From: a virus
Virus record (IMG/VR): IMGVR_UViG_3300042502_000941
Span: 1 to 64,000 of that record
DNA: 64,000 nt
Reading direction: 5' to 3' (one strand)
The position numbers and the translations under genes are program-made. The notes under the pieces were generated by a model that was not told the DNA's origin, made no database searches, and saw only the letters and a list, made by a program, of their open reading frames with translations. Below, piece after piece: positions 14,317 to 23,113 of this stretch (position 1 is the stretch's first letter; the number at the start of each line of letters is the position of its first letter).

Positions 14317-14918
14317 TATAGTTCTGATAGAATGTTGTGAATAATTCTTTCAACATTACTATATGGGTTAATTATTATTTTTTGTTCAACGCTTTCATTG
14401 ATTTTTCCCTGTGGATACATAAAAGCTCCTTGTGTACTTGGATTGCTTACGAAATCAAACGCAATTAAATCAAAATCGTCTTGTACAACATCTGCATTTT
14501 CACGCATATCTTTTTTAACACTTCCTAATCCGCGACTACTAATACCCAAAAGAATACCTGATTGTAGCAAGTCTCTTAAAATGTTACCGCTAGGCGTAGG
14601 AAGAATTTCAACTGTACCAACTAAATCTTTACTTTCCCACCCCATATCTACGATATTATGACTTACATTTTTTAAGTTAACAACAGATGATTCTGGGTGA
14701 TCTAATTCACCCATAGCACGACGTTGTTTAACGAAATTTTGCATATATTTCTCAGCTTCTCTCTTCAACACATCTACTGGATACACACGGCCGTTTTGGT
14801 TTTTTGCGTCGGCACGTTGTAATACGCCGGTTACGTATAATTTTCCATCTTTAAGAGATTCATTTAAAGATGTTTTTTTAAATTCAAATGGTAAAATATC
14901 TATCAGTACTTGTTTCAT
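14316..14918 (-). CDS. gp21: Prohead core protease gp21-like
   Basis: This serine protease matures the T4-type prohead: it cuts gp23, gp22 and internal proteins after LxE or IxE. The 200 aa length is close to T4 gp21 (212 aa). The catalytic His lies in MGELDHPES (H74) and the catalytic Ser in GISSRGLGS (S127 or S128), the standard order and spacing for the herpesvirus-like prohead protease fold. NGRVYP near residue 42 is also typical. It sits downstream of the portal module and upstream of gp22, as in T4, but separated from gp22 by two plus-strand genes. Substrate sites are visible in gp23 (LLDE/A) and in several leader proteins. Confidence 0.92.
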   Translation of the reverse strand: MKQVLIDILPFEFKKTSLNESLKDGKLYVTGVLQRADAKNQNGRVYPVDVLKREAEKYMQNFVKQRRAMGELDHPESSVVNLKNVSHNIVDMGWESKDLVGTVEILPTPSGNILRDLLQSGILLGISSRGLGSVKKDMRENADVVQDDFDLIAFDFVSNPSTQGAFMYPQGKINESVEQKIIINPYSNVERIIHNILSEL

Positions 14919-14923
14919 ATATA

Positions 14924-15925
14924 TTAAGCTTTAGGTTGTGTTGTTCCCGTTTGTGCGTTTTGATCTTGAGTAGTCGCATCCTCTTTATCAGCGGTTATTT
15001 TGTTTGATGGAACAACATTTTGTTGACTGTTTGGTTCAACTAATGCTTTTGATTTAGCAACTTGATATTGATCCTTTGGCTTCAAATTATCAGCATTGCC
15101 TAAAATTTTAAGTTTAAATCCTGGTTTAACAAAGAATTTAGCCACCTTTTGTTTATTTTCCTCTCGTCCAATAATTATGATGACATATCTATCATAATAA
15201 TAATCAATCGCAACGCCTGTTACATTGATTGTATAATCTGTTTCAGGCTGTTTGTATCCTTTACTAGCTCTAACCACAATCTTCTTACCCAAAATTTTAT
15301 CCTGTATTGACTTTTGAAGATTATTCTTTAATGCTTCAGTCGAACTTTTTAATTTTGTATCAAATGCTGTAAAGTCAGGAAGAACATCGTATGTTTTTAA
15401 ATCTACTGACGGCGCCGCAGCGGGTTGTTTAGGTTGAGCAGGTTGAGCAGGTTGAGCAGGTTGAGCAGGTTGAACAGGTTGTGGGGCAGCAACTGGTTTA
15501 TCTTCTTGTTCGTATTTAAGAGTATCAAATCTCTCATACATAGGTAAAGCACCTTGTTTATATCCAATTAAATTGGGATCCATATCAGGATCATTGTGTT
15601 GAACCAAACCATTTTCGTCAGTATATGTATCGCCTAATTCAATTGATTGTGCTGGTGTTGCGTAAGCCGGACCACTATACATTTGATTTTCCAACTTATA
15701 TCCATTACTTCTTTTGATAGCTTTAGCTAACTTATATCCCAATTGTGTCGCTGCTCTAATGTTTCCTGGTCCACGGCGGCTAAATGCAAATGGTGTTCTA
15801 GCAGCATCGCCTCCAACTGAAACAGGACCAGACGCGACCGCACCTGTACCTGTTGTACTAGCTTCATTTTTAACCTTTAACTTGGTTAAAATTCGTTTAA
15901 TCTTTTCTTTAAGATTTTGTTTCAT
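14924..15925 (-). CDS. Head-region protein with Pro-Ala-Gln repeat
   Basis: I used the ATG at 15925; in-frame ATG and TTG codons at 15934 and 15937 would add 3-4 residues. All overlap the end of the preceding gene. The basic N-terminal helix (MKQNLKEKIKRILTKLKVK) ends at NEASTTGTGAVASG, a style of N-terminus seen on internal head proteins of T4-like phages. A FAFSRRGPGN region and a PAQ repeat linker (about residues 146-165) follow. Then comes a beta-rich domain with a KIVVRASKGY strand and a YYYDRYVIIIIGREEN strand (about 210-255). The C-terminus is low-complexity. It lies between the portal and protease genes, so a prohead core or internal protein is likely. No enzyme motif is seen. Confidence 0.55.
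   Translation of the reverse strand: MKQNLKEKIKRILTKLKVKNEASTTGTGAVASGPVSVGGDAARTPFAFSRRGPGNIRAATQLGYKLAKAIKRSNGYKLENQMYSGPAYATPAQSIELGDTYTDENGLVQHNDPDMDPNLIGYKQGALPMYERFDTLKYEQEDKPVAAPQPVQPAQPAQPAQPAQPKQPAAAPSVDLKTYDVLPDFTAFDTKLKSSTEALKNNLQKSIQDKILGKKIVVRASKGYKQPETDYTINVTGVAIDYYYDRYVIIIIGREENKQKVAKFFVKPGFKLKILGNADNLKPKDQYQVAKSKALVEPNSQQNVVPSNKITADKEDATTQDQNAQTGTTQPKA
15431..15480 (-). repeat. 9-nt tandem repeat encoding Pro-Ala-Gln linker
   Basis: AGGTTGAGC is repeated about 5.5 times with one base change. It encodes (QPA)n on the minus strand. The copies are almost identical at DNA level, which suggests recent slippage expansion. Confidence 0.85.
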
Positions 15926-16787
15926 TTTTGACATCAATCTTTTTAATTTCTTCTACTAATTCATACGCATTCAATAAAGATGTCAATTGATTTTCTTTAA
16001 TTATACCGGCACAAGATTTAGTAGAAAATTGACTAATAACTTCATTTATTTTAATTTTAACTACGTCAGATGTAACATTTTTTACTTGGTCTTTTAATAC
16101 CAAGCTGATTCTTTTGTATTCTTCATTGACATATTTTGTAAATTTACTGGAATTTGAAACATTGGTAATATATTCCTTCAATAGTTTCTTTTGATCTGGC
16201 AATAAATCGTTGTATTTACTATTGAAATTTTCAATTAAAAACTTGTATGCTAACAATCTAACGTCTGCAGTTTGACTTCCATAAACATCCAACGATTCTT
16301 GATCCGACTTCTTTTCTTTTGTCAAATTTTCAACGATGTACTCTCTGGATTCTATTAACTCAGTAACTTCAAACTTAACCCCACTTTTATCTTGGTCTTC
16401 AAATAATTTATAAATGGAAGCATATAACTTATAATTTGGGATTTTGTTCTTTAAAAAATCATCAATGTTATATTTTTCTTTAATTTCTTTGATGATACTA
16501 TACTTTTGTTTATTTAATTCACGTTCGTCAAGTTTAGATCGTGTTTGTAATACAACACCCAAAAGTCGTTCGGCCGAAGATACATCTTTACTTTTTTGTT
16601 GTAAAATAAAATTATAAAGCTGCACCTCTTTTCCAAGTTCTTTACTTTCGTGGAAGTACTTGAACATTAAATTTTTAGTAAATGATTCATCTTTTCCCGC
16701 TAGAATGTCTGATGTAATTTGTCGAGTGAGTAGTTCAAACAATATTCCAGCATTCTTGAATTTTGAATGTTTTGCTTTCTTGTGCAT
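15909..16787 (-). CDS. Conserved T4-like head-module protein of unknown function
   Basis: 292 aa, mostly helical and basic. The N-terminus (KNAGILFELLTRQITSD) is a pattern I recall from hypothetical proteins encoded beside the portal gene in other T4-like phages. No catalytic motif, membrane segment or repeat is visible. Its 3' end overlaps the next gene by 17-29 nt depending on that gene's start. Position between gp20 and gp21 suggests a prohead core or portal-assembly role, the place where T4 has gp67 and gp68, but both of those are far smaller. The call rests mainly on context. Confidence 0.5.
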   Translation of the reverse strand: MHKKAKHSKFKNAGILFELLTRQITSDILAGKDESFTKNLMFKYFHESKELGKEVQLYNFILQQKSKDVSSAERLLGVVLQTRSKLDERELNKQKYSIIKEIKEKYNIDDFLKNKIPNYKLYASIYKLFEDQDKSGVKFEVTELIESREYIVENLTKEKKSDQESLDVYGSQTADVRLLAYKFLIENFNSKYNDLLPDQKKLLKEYITNVSNSSKFTKYVNEEYKRISLVLKDQVKNVTSDVVKIKINEVISQFSTKSCAGIIKENQLTSLLNAYELVEEIKKIDVKNETKS

Positions 16788-16804
16788 ATTATTTATTATT
16801 ATTT

Positions 16805-16812
16805 ATAAATAT
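16805..16812 (-). promoter_or_regulatory. ATATTTAT element, palindromic copy
   Basis: The sense strand reads ATTATATTTATAAATAATAA, 17 nt before the ATG at 16787. TATTTATAAATA is palindromic, so this copy could act in either orientation and also contains a T4-style TATAAATA in sense. Confidence 0.45.
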
Positions 16813-16843
16813 AATCAATGTGGTTAAATATATAGGAATTATA

Positions 16844-18742
16844 CTATTCTTTTATATTTTGTTCGTCCATGAAAGAATTTTTGTTTCCTTCCATCAAACT
16901 TTCTTTTTCTTGATCCAACGTTTTTAACAAATCTGTCAGCCCCTTAATAGACTCCACAGACAATGGCGATCCATTTTTATATTTGTGCGATACTGATAAA
17001 TCACTGCGTCTATTGTTTTCTAATGTGCCTAGTGGATCTTCCCCAAAAGGATATTTACTGGCATCTTTTCTACCAGTTTGATCACGTTTTTCTGATAACT
17101 TTGGGGGAGTTGATGGTTCACCACCAGCTTCAGCGCCGGTATCTTTACCACTATCATCTCCTCCTTCAGGAGCAGTGTCAGTCCCAGGCTCACTACCACC
17201 TGGTTCAGCTCCGCCACCACCGCCGCTTTCACCCTCCTTATCTTTTTTATTTAAAAAGGATAGAGCTGGATCATTGCCTTCTTCTTCAATCTGCTTAAAT
17301 CTATAATTTCCTTTAGCGTCGTCGATTAGTTGTTTTTGCAGAGTTATCATATCATGATCTGATAAACCAAAGATATTTTCATAAATCCATTTCTTAGAAA
17401 ATACTTTTTGTTCTTGCATATCTTTGCAAAGTTCCACTTTGCTCTTATATACATCGATTTTTTCTTTTTCAAATATAGTGGACGGATTAGTTAATTCCAG
17501 TGTAAAATCTACTAATGATTCGTCTCTATATCCTTGGCTATATAAATGAATAACCGCAATTTTATTCAATTCACTAACCATAATACGTTGTATACGTTCT
17601 ACTGTTCTAGCAAATCTTATGTCTTCAGCTGCTAATGTAGCTTTACCACTCAATGATTCATCATATCCCAAAAATGCTTTGGGTATCTTAAGTGCTGCCA
17701 TCATTTTATTACGAAGATACTCAATGTCATCGGTACCAGTCCACTCTAATCCAGATAAATTTTCAATACTGGTTCCACTATCACTACCACGAACAGGCAA
17801 GAAAAAGTCCTCTACCATGTTTTGTAGATTGAATCTTAAATTATAATCTCCGGTTTCTTGATCCAAATATGGTACCTTTTTCATTTGGTCCATAATACGT
17901 TGCATATGATTGTCAACTTCATTTGGTGGAATATTACCAATATCAACTTTGAAAATGCGTTTTTCAGGCGCACGCATAATACGATGAATTAACATTGCGT
18001 CTTCCATCAAACTCAATTGTTTCCAAACACGTCGGGCGCCTTCTAAAGTACTTTTTCCATATGGGAGAAAGTTACTATCGCTCAATAATCTAAAATGAGC
18101 AATTTGATAGTTCTCCAAATCCTCCATCTTGTTTCCATATGGCAAATTGACTTGAAATTTAACAAAGTTTTTATTGGTCAAATGTGCATTTTCTACACGT
18201 GTTACATAATATGTACTCAATGGTTCTACCAAATAAACACCATATTCAGGGCTAATATGAAGTCGTAGATAAAAATCACCATATTTAACCATACACCGTG
18301 ACCAACTCCATAAATTAAACTCTATGTTCAAAATATCATAGAATAGATTGTGCAAAATGTTTTTAATTTCATCGTTGGAAGATTTGATATGAATTACTTC
18401 ACCCATTTCATTTCGGGTTGTACATTCATCTGCATAAATGTCCAACGCAGATGATAGAATTGGATCCATATCCATTGTATCATAATCACGAAATAGTTCT
18501 ACACGACTGCTTTGATATGATAAATTAAAATCTCTAGTATATTGATTATACGAAGTAGTACGTAATCTATTAAACCTGTCTCTTAAACTATTACGATCTG
18601 TAGCGTACTGAATTTCATCAGTATCAATAACTTTTAGTTTTTTACCACCAATGTTGCGAACGATCACGTCGTTTGAAAACAAACGCTTCAAACGAGCGAA
18701 TAAAGACCGACTCCGTAATTCTTGAAAAGATTTATCTGACAT
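16844..18742 (-). CDS. gp20: Portal vertex protein gp20-like
   Basis: This is the dodecameric portal through which DNA enters and leaves the head. At 632 aa it exceeds T4 gp20 (524 aa), mainly because of a Gly/Glu/Ser-rich acidic tail from about residue 495. Typical gp20 landmarks are MDMDPILSSALDIYADECTT (about 91-110), WSWSRCMVKYGDFYLRL (about 143-160), LPYGKSTLEGARRVWKQL with a following DAMLIHRIMRAPEKRIF block (about 226-264), and MMAALKIPKAFLGYDESL (about 347-364). It starts 26 nt after gp17, so the T4 order 17-18-19-20 is shortened here: sheath and tube are not between terminase and portal. No Shine-Dalgarno is evident before the ATG. Confidence 0.93.
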   Translation of the reverse strand: MSDKSFQELRSRSLFARLKRLFSNDVIVRNIGGKKLKVIDTDEIQYATDRNSLRDRFNRLRTTSYNQYTRDFNLSYQSSRVELFRDYDTMDMDPILSSALDIYADECTTRNEMGEVIHIKSSNDEIKNILHNLFYDILNIEFNLWSWSRCMVKYGDFYLRLHISPEYGVYLVEPLSTYYVTRVENAHLTNKNFVKFQVNLPYGNKMEDLENYQIAHFRLLSDSNFLPYGKSTLEGARRVWKQLSLMEDAMLIHRIMRAPEKRIFKVDIGNIPPNEVDNHMQRIMDQMKKVPYLDQETGDYNLRFNLQNMVEDFFLPVRGSDSGTSIENLSGLEWTGTDDIEYLRNKMMAALKIPKAFLGYDESLSGKATLAAEDIRFARTVERIQRIMVSELNKIAVIHLYSQGYRDESLVDFTLELTNPSTIFEKEKIDVYKSKVELCKDMQEQKVFSKKWIYENIFGLSDHDMITLQKQLIDDAKGNYRFKQIEEEGNDPALSFLNKKDKEGESGGGGGAEPGGSEPGTDTAPEGGDDSGKDTGAEAGGEPSTPPKLSEKRDQTGRKDASKYPFGEDPLGTLENNRRSDLSVSHKYKNGSPLSVESIKGLTDLLKTLDQEKESLMEGNKNSFMDEQNIKE

Positions 18743-18768
18743 ATGATTTATCTATAATATATAAGTAT

Positions 18769-20358
18769 TTACATCAACCAAGTTAAACTTTCTTTTTTGT
18801 CATTTACCGTGAAATCCATAGTTTTATGATGATCTGGTACCGCGCTTACTTGTTTCGGAATTGAAATTTGACTTGAGACTTTTGATATTTTTGAAATGAT
18901 TGCACGGTTATAAGCTATTTGTTCATTTCTAAGCTTCAACGCTGTTTCACGTATCCACAATCCAATTCCAATTGCCATAACTAAATCGTCATTATAACCC
19001 CTCATCGCTTCTGCTTTGGGTCCGTTCCAAACGAACACATTCAGTTCTTCATATAATCTTTTAGACTTCATAATCACTTGTTTTTGTCTAAAAAATAACT
19101 CCAAATTACTTACGATTAAAGGTCTATTTTTACTAGTTGTTGTAAATCCAGGAATTAACTTTTTATCAGCTGTATTTAATTTATTAGAATATGTTTTTTC
19201 TACATCAATCACCGTCAAATCAGTTGCGCTATAAAACGTATTTTGATAGTCTCGGTCAATAATTTGTTGTAATGTAGCCCACCCTATAGTGTTATTTTCT
19301 ACCACCAATAAAGCATTGTTATATTCAGTAGCAACACTAACCAATAAGTTTCCATAATCTTTTGTAGTTAACTGACCTTTATATTCAGCTACTTGTTCCA
19401 ATGTTTCTATATCTATAACGTGGAATGCACTAAAATCACCACCGTCTCCTCTAGCACAGTCAGCTGTCAATATGTAGTTTTTACTATAATTAGGATAATC
19501 CCAGATCCATAGGTCTTGATTGTTACCTCGCTTTTCAACAGGATCTTTTAGATGTGTTTGTTTGTAAAACTCAAGAATATCTACACTTACAACTTGATTA
19601 CCAGATGTACTAAAGTCGCAATCACATTCTTGTGCTGCACCTTTTACTCCTGACAACTCAGTTTGTTTATCTCTCCACGTTTGATCTCTTTCTGGGTGTA
19701 AATGCCAAGGTAATCTAATTGTTTTAAAATTATTCTTGCCTTCTTCAGATTCAACCCAAATTTTATGGAAGAAATTGCCAACACCGTTTGGCGTACTTAG
19801 TATAATAGCTCTACCACCAGTAGACAGTGTATATTGAGAAGACAGCCAAATTTCTTCAATACCATCGATAAATGCGGCTTCGTCGATAATTAGTAAAGAT
19901 AGTGCTGATGAACGACCTGCTGTGCCGGCGGATGAAACTGCTTTGATTTGTGAACCATTTTTTAATCGTAATGACAATCTATTATCTTCTACACAAGGAA
20001 CTTTTAACCAACTTGGAAGGTTATCGTTTGCAAATCTTACCTTAGTGACAATTTCTTTCGCTGTTTCTTGCGTAATACTAATACAAAGAATGTTCTTATC
20101 ATTATGAAATGTCATTAACCACAAACTATAAGCGGCTGTAAGGGTACTGATACCCATCTGACGACTCTTAAGAACAATGTTTAATTGATTATCAACAAAG
20201 TTTTGTAAAGCATCTTCTTGAAATGGATATAGTTCAAATGCAACCGTGCCTCTAATAGGATGTTGAATCTTAACATACTTCTTCATAAAGTATATAGGAT
20301 CCTCTATACACTTCTTATACTCTTGTTTTATTATTTCTCTGAGATTTGGCTGACTCAT
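18769..20358 (-). CDS. gp17: Terminase large subunit gp17-like
   Basis: This is the ATP-driven DNA packaging motor with nuclease activity. 529 aa (T4 gp17: 610). The ATPase domain has Walker A in LKSRQMGISTLT (about 63-74), Walker B LLIIDEAAF (155-163), and an ILSTPNG coupling segment after it. The RNase H-fold nuclease domain has ILTADCARGDGGDFSAF (about 294-310), LVVENNTIG near 353, and a final acidic pair in YNDDLVMAIGIG near 473. The start overlaps the upstream gene by 44 nt. This ATG is kept because the residues after it (EIIKQEYKKCIEDPIYFMKKY) are the usual terminase start. Confidence 0.95.
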   Translation of the reverse strand: MSQPNLREIIKQEYKKCIEDPIYFMKKYVKIQHPIRGTVAFELYPFQEDALQNFVDNQLNIVLKSRQMGISTLTAAYSLWLMTFHNDKNILCISITQETAKEIVTKVRFANDNLPSWLKVPCVEDNRLSLRLKNGSQIKAVSSAGTAGRSSALSLLIIDEAAFIDGIEEIWLSSQYTLSTGGRAIILSTPNGVGNFFHKIWVESEEGKNNFKTIRLPWHLHPERDQTWRDKQTELSGVKGAAQECDCDFSTSGNQVVSVDILEFYKQTHLKDPVEKRGNNQDLWIWDYPNYSKNYILTADCARGDGGDFSAFHVIDIETLEQVAEYKGQLTTKDYGNLLVSVATEYNNALLVVENNTIGWATLQQIIDRDYQNTFYSATDLTVIDVEKTYSNKLNTADKKLIPGFTTTSKNRPLIVSNLELFFRQKQVIMKSKRLYEELNVFVWNGPKAEAMRGYNDDLVMAIGIGLWIRETALKLRNEQIAYNRAIISKISKVSSQISIPKQVSAVPDHHKTMDFTVNDKKESLTWLM

Positions 20359-20962
20359 ATTTTTCTTCGTATTCTTTTATCTTAGGGGTCAGTTCATCTA
20401 ATCGTATATCAATAACCCCTATATCTTTAATTAAATCTTCAAATATTTTATTGTAATCTATATTGCCATCCCATTTTTCAAATGATCCATCTTCTTCAAG
20501 AAATGTAACATCTTTATCTTTATTTTCTTCACAGAACTTTTTACTTTCTTCAAACTTTTTCTTATAATCTTCTAAAATACTACGTTCATTTTTTAAATCC
20601 TGCAGTTCATTATAGACATCAAACATACCCATCAATTTTAACTCAGTTTGAAAATTAATAAAACAGTCGTAACAATATCCAGTTTTAGGCCAAACTCGGT
20701 CGTCCAAATAATTGCCCCATCGAACATCCATATTACACGTTTTACAACGTTTTTCATTAATAATCGTGGCACGTTTTGAAACTCTGCGTTTACTATTATT
20801 CTTCCAAACCCATTTGTGTCCTTGACTATCCTCCCATTCTTCACCTTCTTTGCGTTTATTGTTCTCCAAATTGGCATCGTAGCCAACTTGTACGAATGGA
20901 CGATTGCCTTCTAGGTAATCTTTAACGATGCCTAGATTACTTTTACCTGATGCTTTCTTCAT
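20315..20962 (-). CDS. Zinc-ribbon coiled-coil protein, candidate small terminase
   Basis: 215 aa. A basic N-terminus and a short WEDSQGHKWVWKNNSKRR segment precede a four-Cys zinc ribbon (CKTCNMD and, about 20 residues on, CYDC; about residues 73-100). The rest (about 115-205) is a highly charged coiled coil. The 3' end overlaps gp17 by 44 nt. In T4 the gene upstream of and overlapping gp17 is gp16, the coiled-coil DNA-recognition subunit. Position and coiled coil fit that role and a zinc ribbon could bind DNA, but I see no sequence match to gp16, so this is inference. No other gp16 candidate lies in the window. Confidence 0.5.
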   Translation of the reverse strand: MKKASGKSNLGIVKDYLEGNRPFVQVGYDANLENNKRKEGEEWEDSQGHKWVWKNNSKRRVSKRATIINEKRCKTCNMDVRWGNYLDDRVWPKTGYCYDCFINFQTELKLMGMFDVYNELQDLKNERSILEDYKKKFEESKKFCEENKDKDVTFLEEDGSFEKWDGNIDYNKIFEDLIKDIGVIDIRLDELTPKIKEYEEKYESAKSQRNNKTRV

Positions 20963-20980
20963 AACAAATACGTATTTAAT

Positions 20981-22015
20981 TTATTTCTTAAACTTACTTC
21001 CAAGACCTTTTATAATAAAACTTCCTGTAATTTTAAATGGATCACTGTAAATACTTGAATCTCTCACAACTATACCTTCGTGTTTTTCTAAATCGCCAAT
21101 TTCACTGGTAGCATTTTTTAATATTTCGTCTCCCAATTTAATTGTGGTTAAATAAACAATAGTATCATTAACTATTTTATTTACATCTTGACCGGCAAAA
21201 TCTTGACTGATATTTTTACTATCAACCGATTTTAAAAATTGTTCACGGGTAATCAGTGGCGTTTTAAACTGTAATCCTTTTAACCAGTCTTTCAAAGACT
21301 TAGTTACAGCTTCACCTGTGGGATACAACGTAACTGATTGCGTCAAAACACTCGCTAGGTTTGGTTTTGATTTGAAAGTAGTATCAACACTACCCAATAC
21401 CTTAAAACCACTCTTCATAGCAACCACATTTAATTTGTTTATATAAGATTGCATAGCTGTTTTATCATACGGTATTTCAACAGCTTCTCTTGATTTAACA
21501 CTTCCATCTTTACCAAAAGTTTTTGGCTTAATTTCTTTTAACCCGTGAATAGCTAAAAAGTTTCCAATTTCTCCATATCCAAGTACATTTGTTTGACCCT
21601 CTACATATTCAATGTTGAATAGTATATTAGGATTATCTAATAAACCCAATGTCTTTAACTCAGTTTGTGTAGATGAAATTGCTGCGTCGAATATATTAAT
21701 AACTTTAGCCCCTATATTGACAAATCCATGACCAGCTCCAAATCTTGTTTGTAAGTCCTCAGGTCGCATTCCTTTAATATCAAGCGGTTTTGCTGATCCA
21801 CGATCCATTACAAATTGACCGTTTACCATACGAATACTTGCATTAACACCGTCAATCTTTACACTGCCAGCTCCTTGTTTTAAAGATTTAACTGATTTTG
21901 CAAATACATCTACCAATTTAGCGCCTGTATCGGCAAAATCAAATGGGTGTGCCATATGTCCACCAACACCGCCTTCACTAATTACTTCGTTTAATATATT
22001 ATTTAGTCTTATCAT
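20981..22015 (-). CDS. Nucleotidyltransferase (ligase-superfamily) protein with capsid-targeting-like leader
   Basis: Motifs of the covalent nucleotidyltransferase superfamily occur in order. Motif I is VKIDGVNASIR, with nucleotidyl-acceptor Lys53. A FVMDRGS strand follows. Motif III-like is FNIEYVEGQTNVLGYG (about 133-148), motif IV HEGIVVRDSS (about 313) and motif V FKITGSFIIKG near the C-terminus. This suggests an ATP-dependent DNA or RNA ligase, or a related AMP-transferring enzyme. No OB-fold domain follows motif V, so it may be a minimal or RNA-type ligase. The N-terminus MIRLNNILNEVISEGG offers an ILNE cleavage site. GGHMAHPFD after it is found in front of motif I in other phage proteins of this kind. 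It overlaps the flavodoxin-like gene by 17 nt. Confidence 0.7.
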   Translation of the reverse strand: MIRLNNILNEVISEGGVGGHMAHPFDFADTGAKLVDVFAKSVKSLKQGAGSVKIDGVNASIRMVNGQFVMDRGSAKPLDIKGMRPEDLQTRFGAGHGFVNIGAKVINIFDAAISSTQTELKTLGLLDNPNILFNIEYVEGQTNVLGYGEIGNFLAIHGLKEIKPKTFGKDGSVKSREAVEIPYDKTAMQSYINKLNVVAMKSGFKVLGSVDTTFKSKPNLASVLTQSVTLYPTGEAVTKSLKDWLKGLQFKTPLITREQFLKSVDSKNISQDFAGQDVNKIVNDTIVYLTTIKLGDEILKNATSEIGDLEKHEGIVVRDSSIYSDPFKITGSFIIKGLGSKFKK

Positions 22016-22772
22016 ATGGTTTTAAAAATGTTTTATCAAATACAGGAATTGCTTTTTTGTAAGAACTCTTTGTTTCATCAAGAGCATTATCTGTAAATTG
22101 CCAATTCCAAAATAATTCATTTGGCGTTTTGAATCCAAAAAATTGTAATACTTCTTTTTGTGTTTGAGTAACATCTTTTCCATTCCAATTTTGACCAGTA
22201 GCAATAAATCCTGAATCTATATCTTTTACTATATTACTTTCACCCAAAGTAGAATGTCTGTTCTCAATCCACGTCAATCTCTCAATTAATTTCTGATAAA
22301 AACCGTTGGCTTGTCCCCATCTCACACTAGCAAAAAATAAAACGACATCACTTTCAAATAATTCTTTACTTATTTTCCATAATTCATCACTTTTATTATT
22401 TATACTAGCCCAGCAACGATGATCACCTGTAGGATTTTTCTCTTTATCTTTTAATGAAGAATCTTTTGTTCCACAATGATTTCCCCATTTAGATGATACG
22501 TTACCCTCACACGGAAATATGTTTAACTTGGTTGTATCAATCAAAGTTACTTTTTCTTTACCAAGTAATTCTTGTATTTTAAATGCAAGTTGTGTACTTT
22601 TAGCAATATCATCTTTATGTCCACTCCATCTATTACTAGTAGTTAATAATAGTACTTTGTTTTTGGTACGTAAATAATCTATTGTTTTTTTGTATTTACG
22701 AGCATAAAGATCCATATCTTGCTCGCTCTGAGGAAGTTTGGCTTCTAATAATAAATCGGTTAAACTGATCAT
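21999..22772 (-). CDS. Flavodoxin-fold NAD(P)H/FMN reductase-like protein with capsid-targeting-like leader
   Basis: After the leader MISLTDLLLEAK (LLLE/A site) and a helical spacer, the protein reads as a flavodoxin-like fold. KVLLLTTSNRWSGHK is strand 1 plus the phosphate loop (about residues 38-53), then a helix, TLIDTTKLNIFPCEG, then LFESDVVLFFASVRWGQANG (about 137-157), the flavin-contacting loop. This is the layout of NADPH-dependent FMN reductases and NAD(P)H quinone reductases. A Cys-containing insert (NHCGTKDSS and HRCWASI, about 98-123) is unusual. It overlaps the upstream small gene by 4 nt and the downstream ligase-like gene by 17 nt, so the three form a tight operon. Its natural substrate is unknown. 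Confidence 0.7.
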   Translation of the reverse strand: MISLTDLLLEAKLPQSEQDMDLYARKYKKTIDYLRTKNKVLLLTTSNRWSGHKDDIAKSTQLAFKIQELLGKEKVTLIDTTKLNIFPCEGNVSSKWGNHCGTKDSSLKDKEKNPTGDHRCWASINNKSDELWKISKELFESDVVLFFASVRWGQANGFYQKLIERLTWIENRHSTLGESNIVKDIDSGFIATGQNWNGKDVTQTQKEVLQFFGFKTPNELFWNWQFTDNALDETKSSYKKAIPVFDKTFLKPYDKTK

Positions 22773-23059
22773 TTTGCTAATTGGTCTAGTTTAGATTGCA
22801 TAGTCATACCACGTATAACTTCAGGCGTACCACCATTATCTCTATTAAAATAACGCTTATAATTACTTAATGCTACATCCAATTTAGCTTTATCAATAGT
22901 CCCTTCAGATAACATTTTTTTTACCATTTCCAAATTATTAACCACTAATACATTGGTATCAGTGATAACTCTGTCGATTAATATTAATAGGGATGGATCA
23001 ATTGATTCTTTAACTTGTGGTTTGGTTAAATCTTCAATGATTTTAGTCAGTCGTATCAT
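22769..23059 (-). CDS. Small protein with leader-like N-terminus
   Basis: 96 aa helical protein. MIRLTKIIEDLTKPQVKES resembles the leaders of the next two genes (MIRLNNILNE, MISLTDLLLE), although the cleavage motif is less clear (IIED). No further family is recognised. It heads the three-gene unit 23059-20981, is preceded by the ATATTTAT element at 5 nt, and its stop overlaps the next start (ATGA type). A small internal head protein is a reasonable guess. Confidence 0.5.
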   Translation of the reverse strand: MIRLTKIIEDLTKPQVKESIDPSLLILIDRVITDTNVLVVNNLEMVKKMLSEGTIDKAKLDVALSNYKRYFNRDNGGTPEVIRGMTMQSKLDQLAK

Positions 23060-23064
23060 AATAT

Positions 23065-23072
23065 ATAAATAT
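23065..23072 (-). promoter_or_regulatory. ATATTTAT start-proximal element for the leader-protein operon
   Basis: The sense strand reads TATATTTATATATT and then ATG, a gap of 5 nt. It lies between the sheath terminator and the small leader gene, so these three genes have their own promoter candidate. Confidence 0.5.
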
Positions 23073-23087
23073 ACCCATCAAATAAAA

Positions 23088-23113
23088 AACCCCGCTTATT
23101 TCTAAGCGGGGTT
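23088..23113 (-). terminator. Intrinsic terminator after the tail sheath gene
   Basis: An 11-bp stem (AACCCCGCTTA / TAAGCGGGGTT) with a 4-nt loop, followed on the minus strand by TTTTTATTT. It lies 21 nt after the sheath stop codon. Confidence 0.9.
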
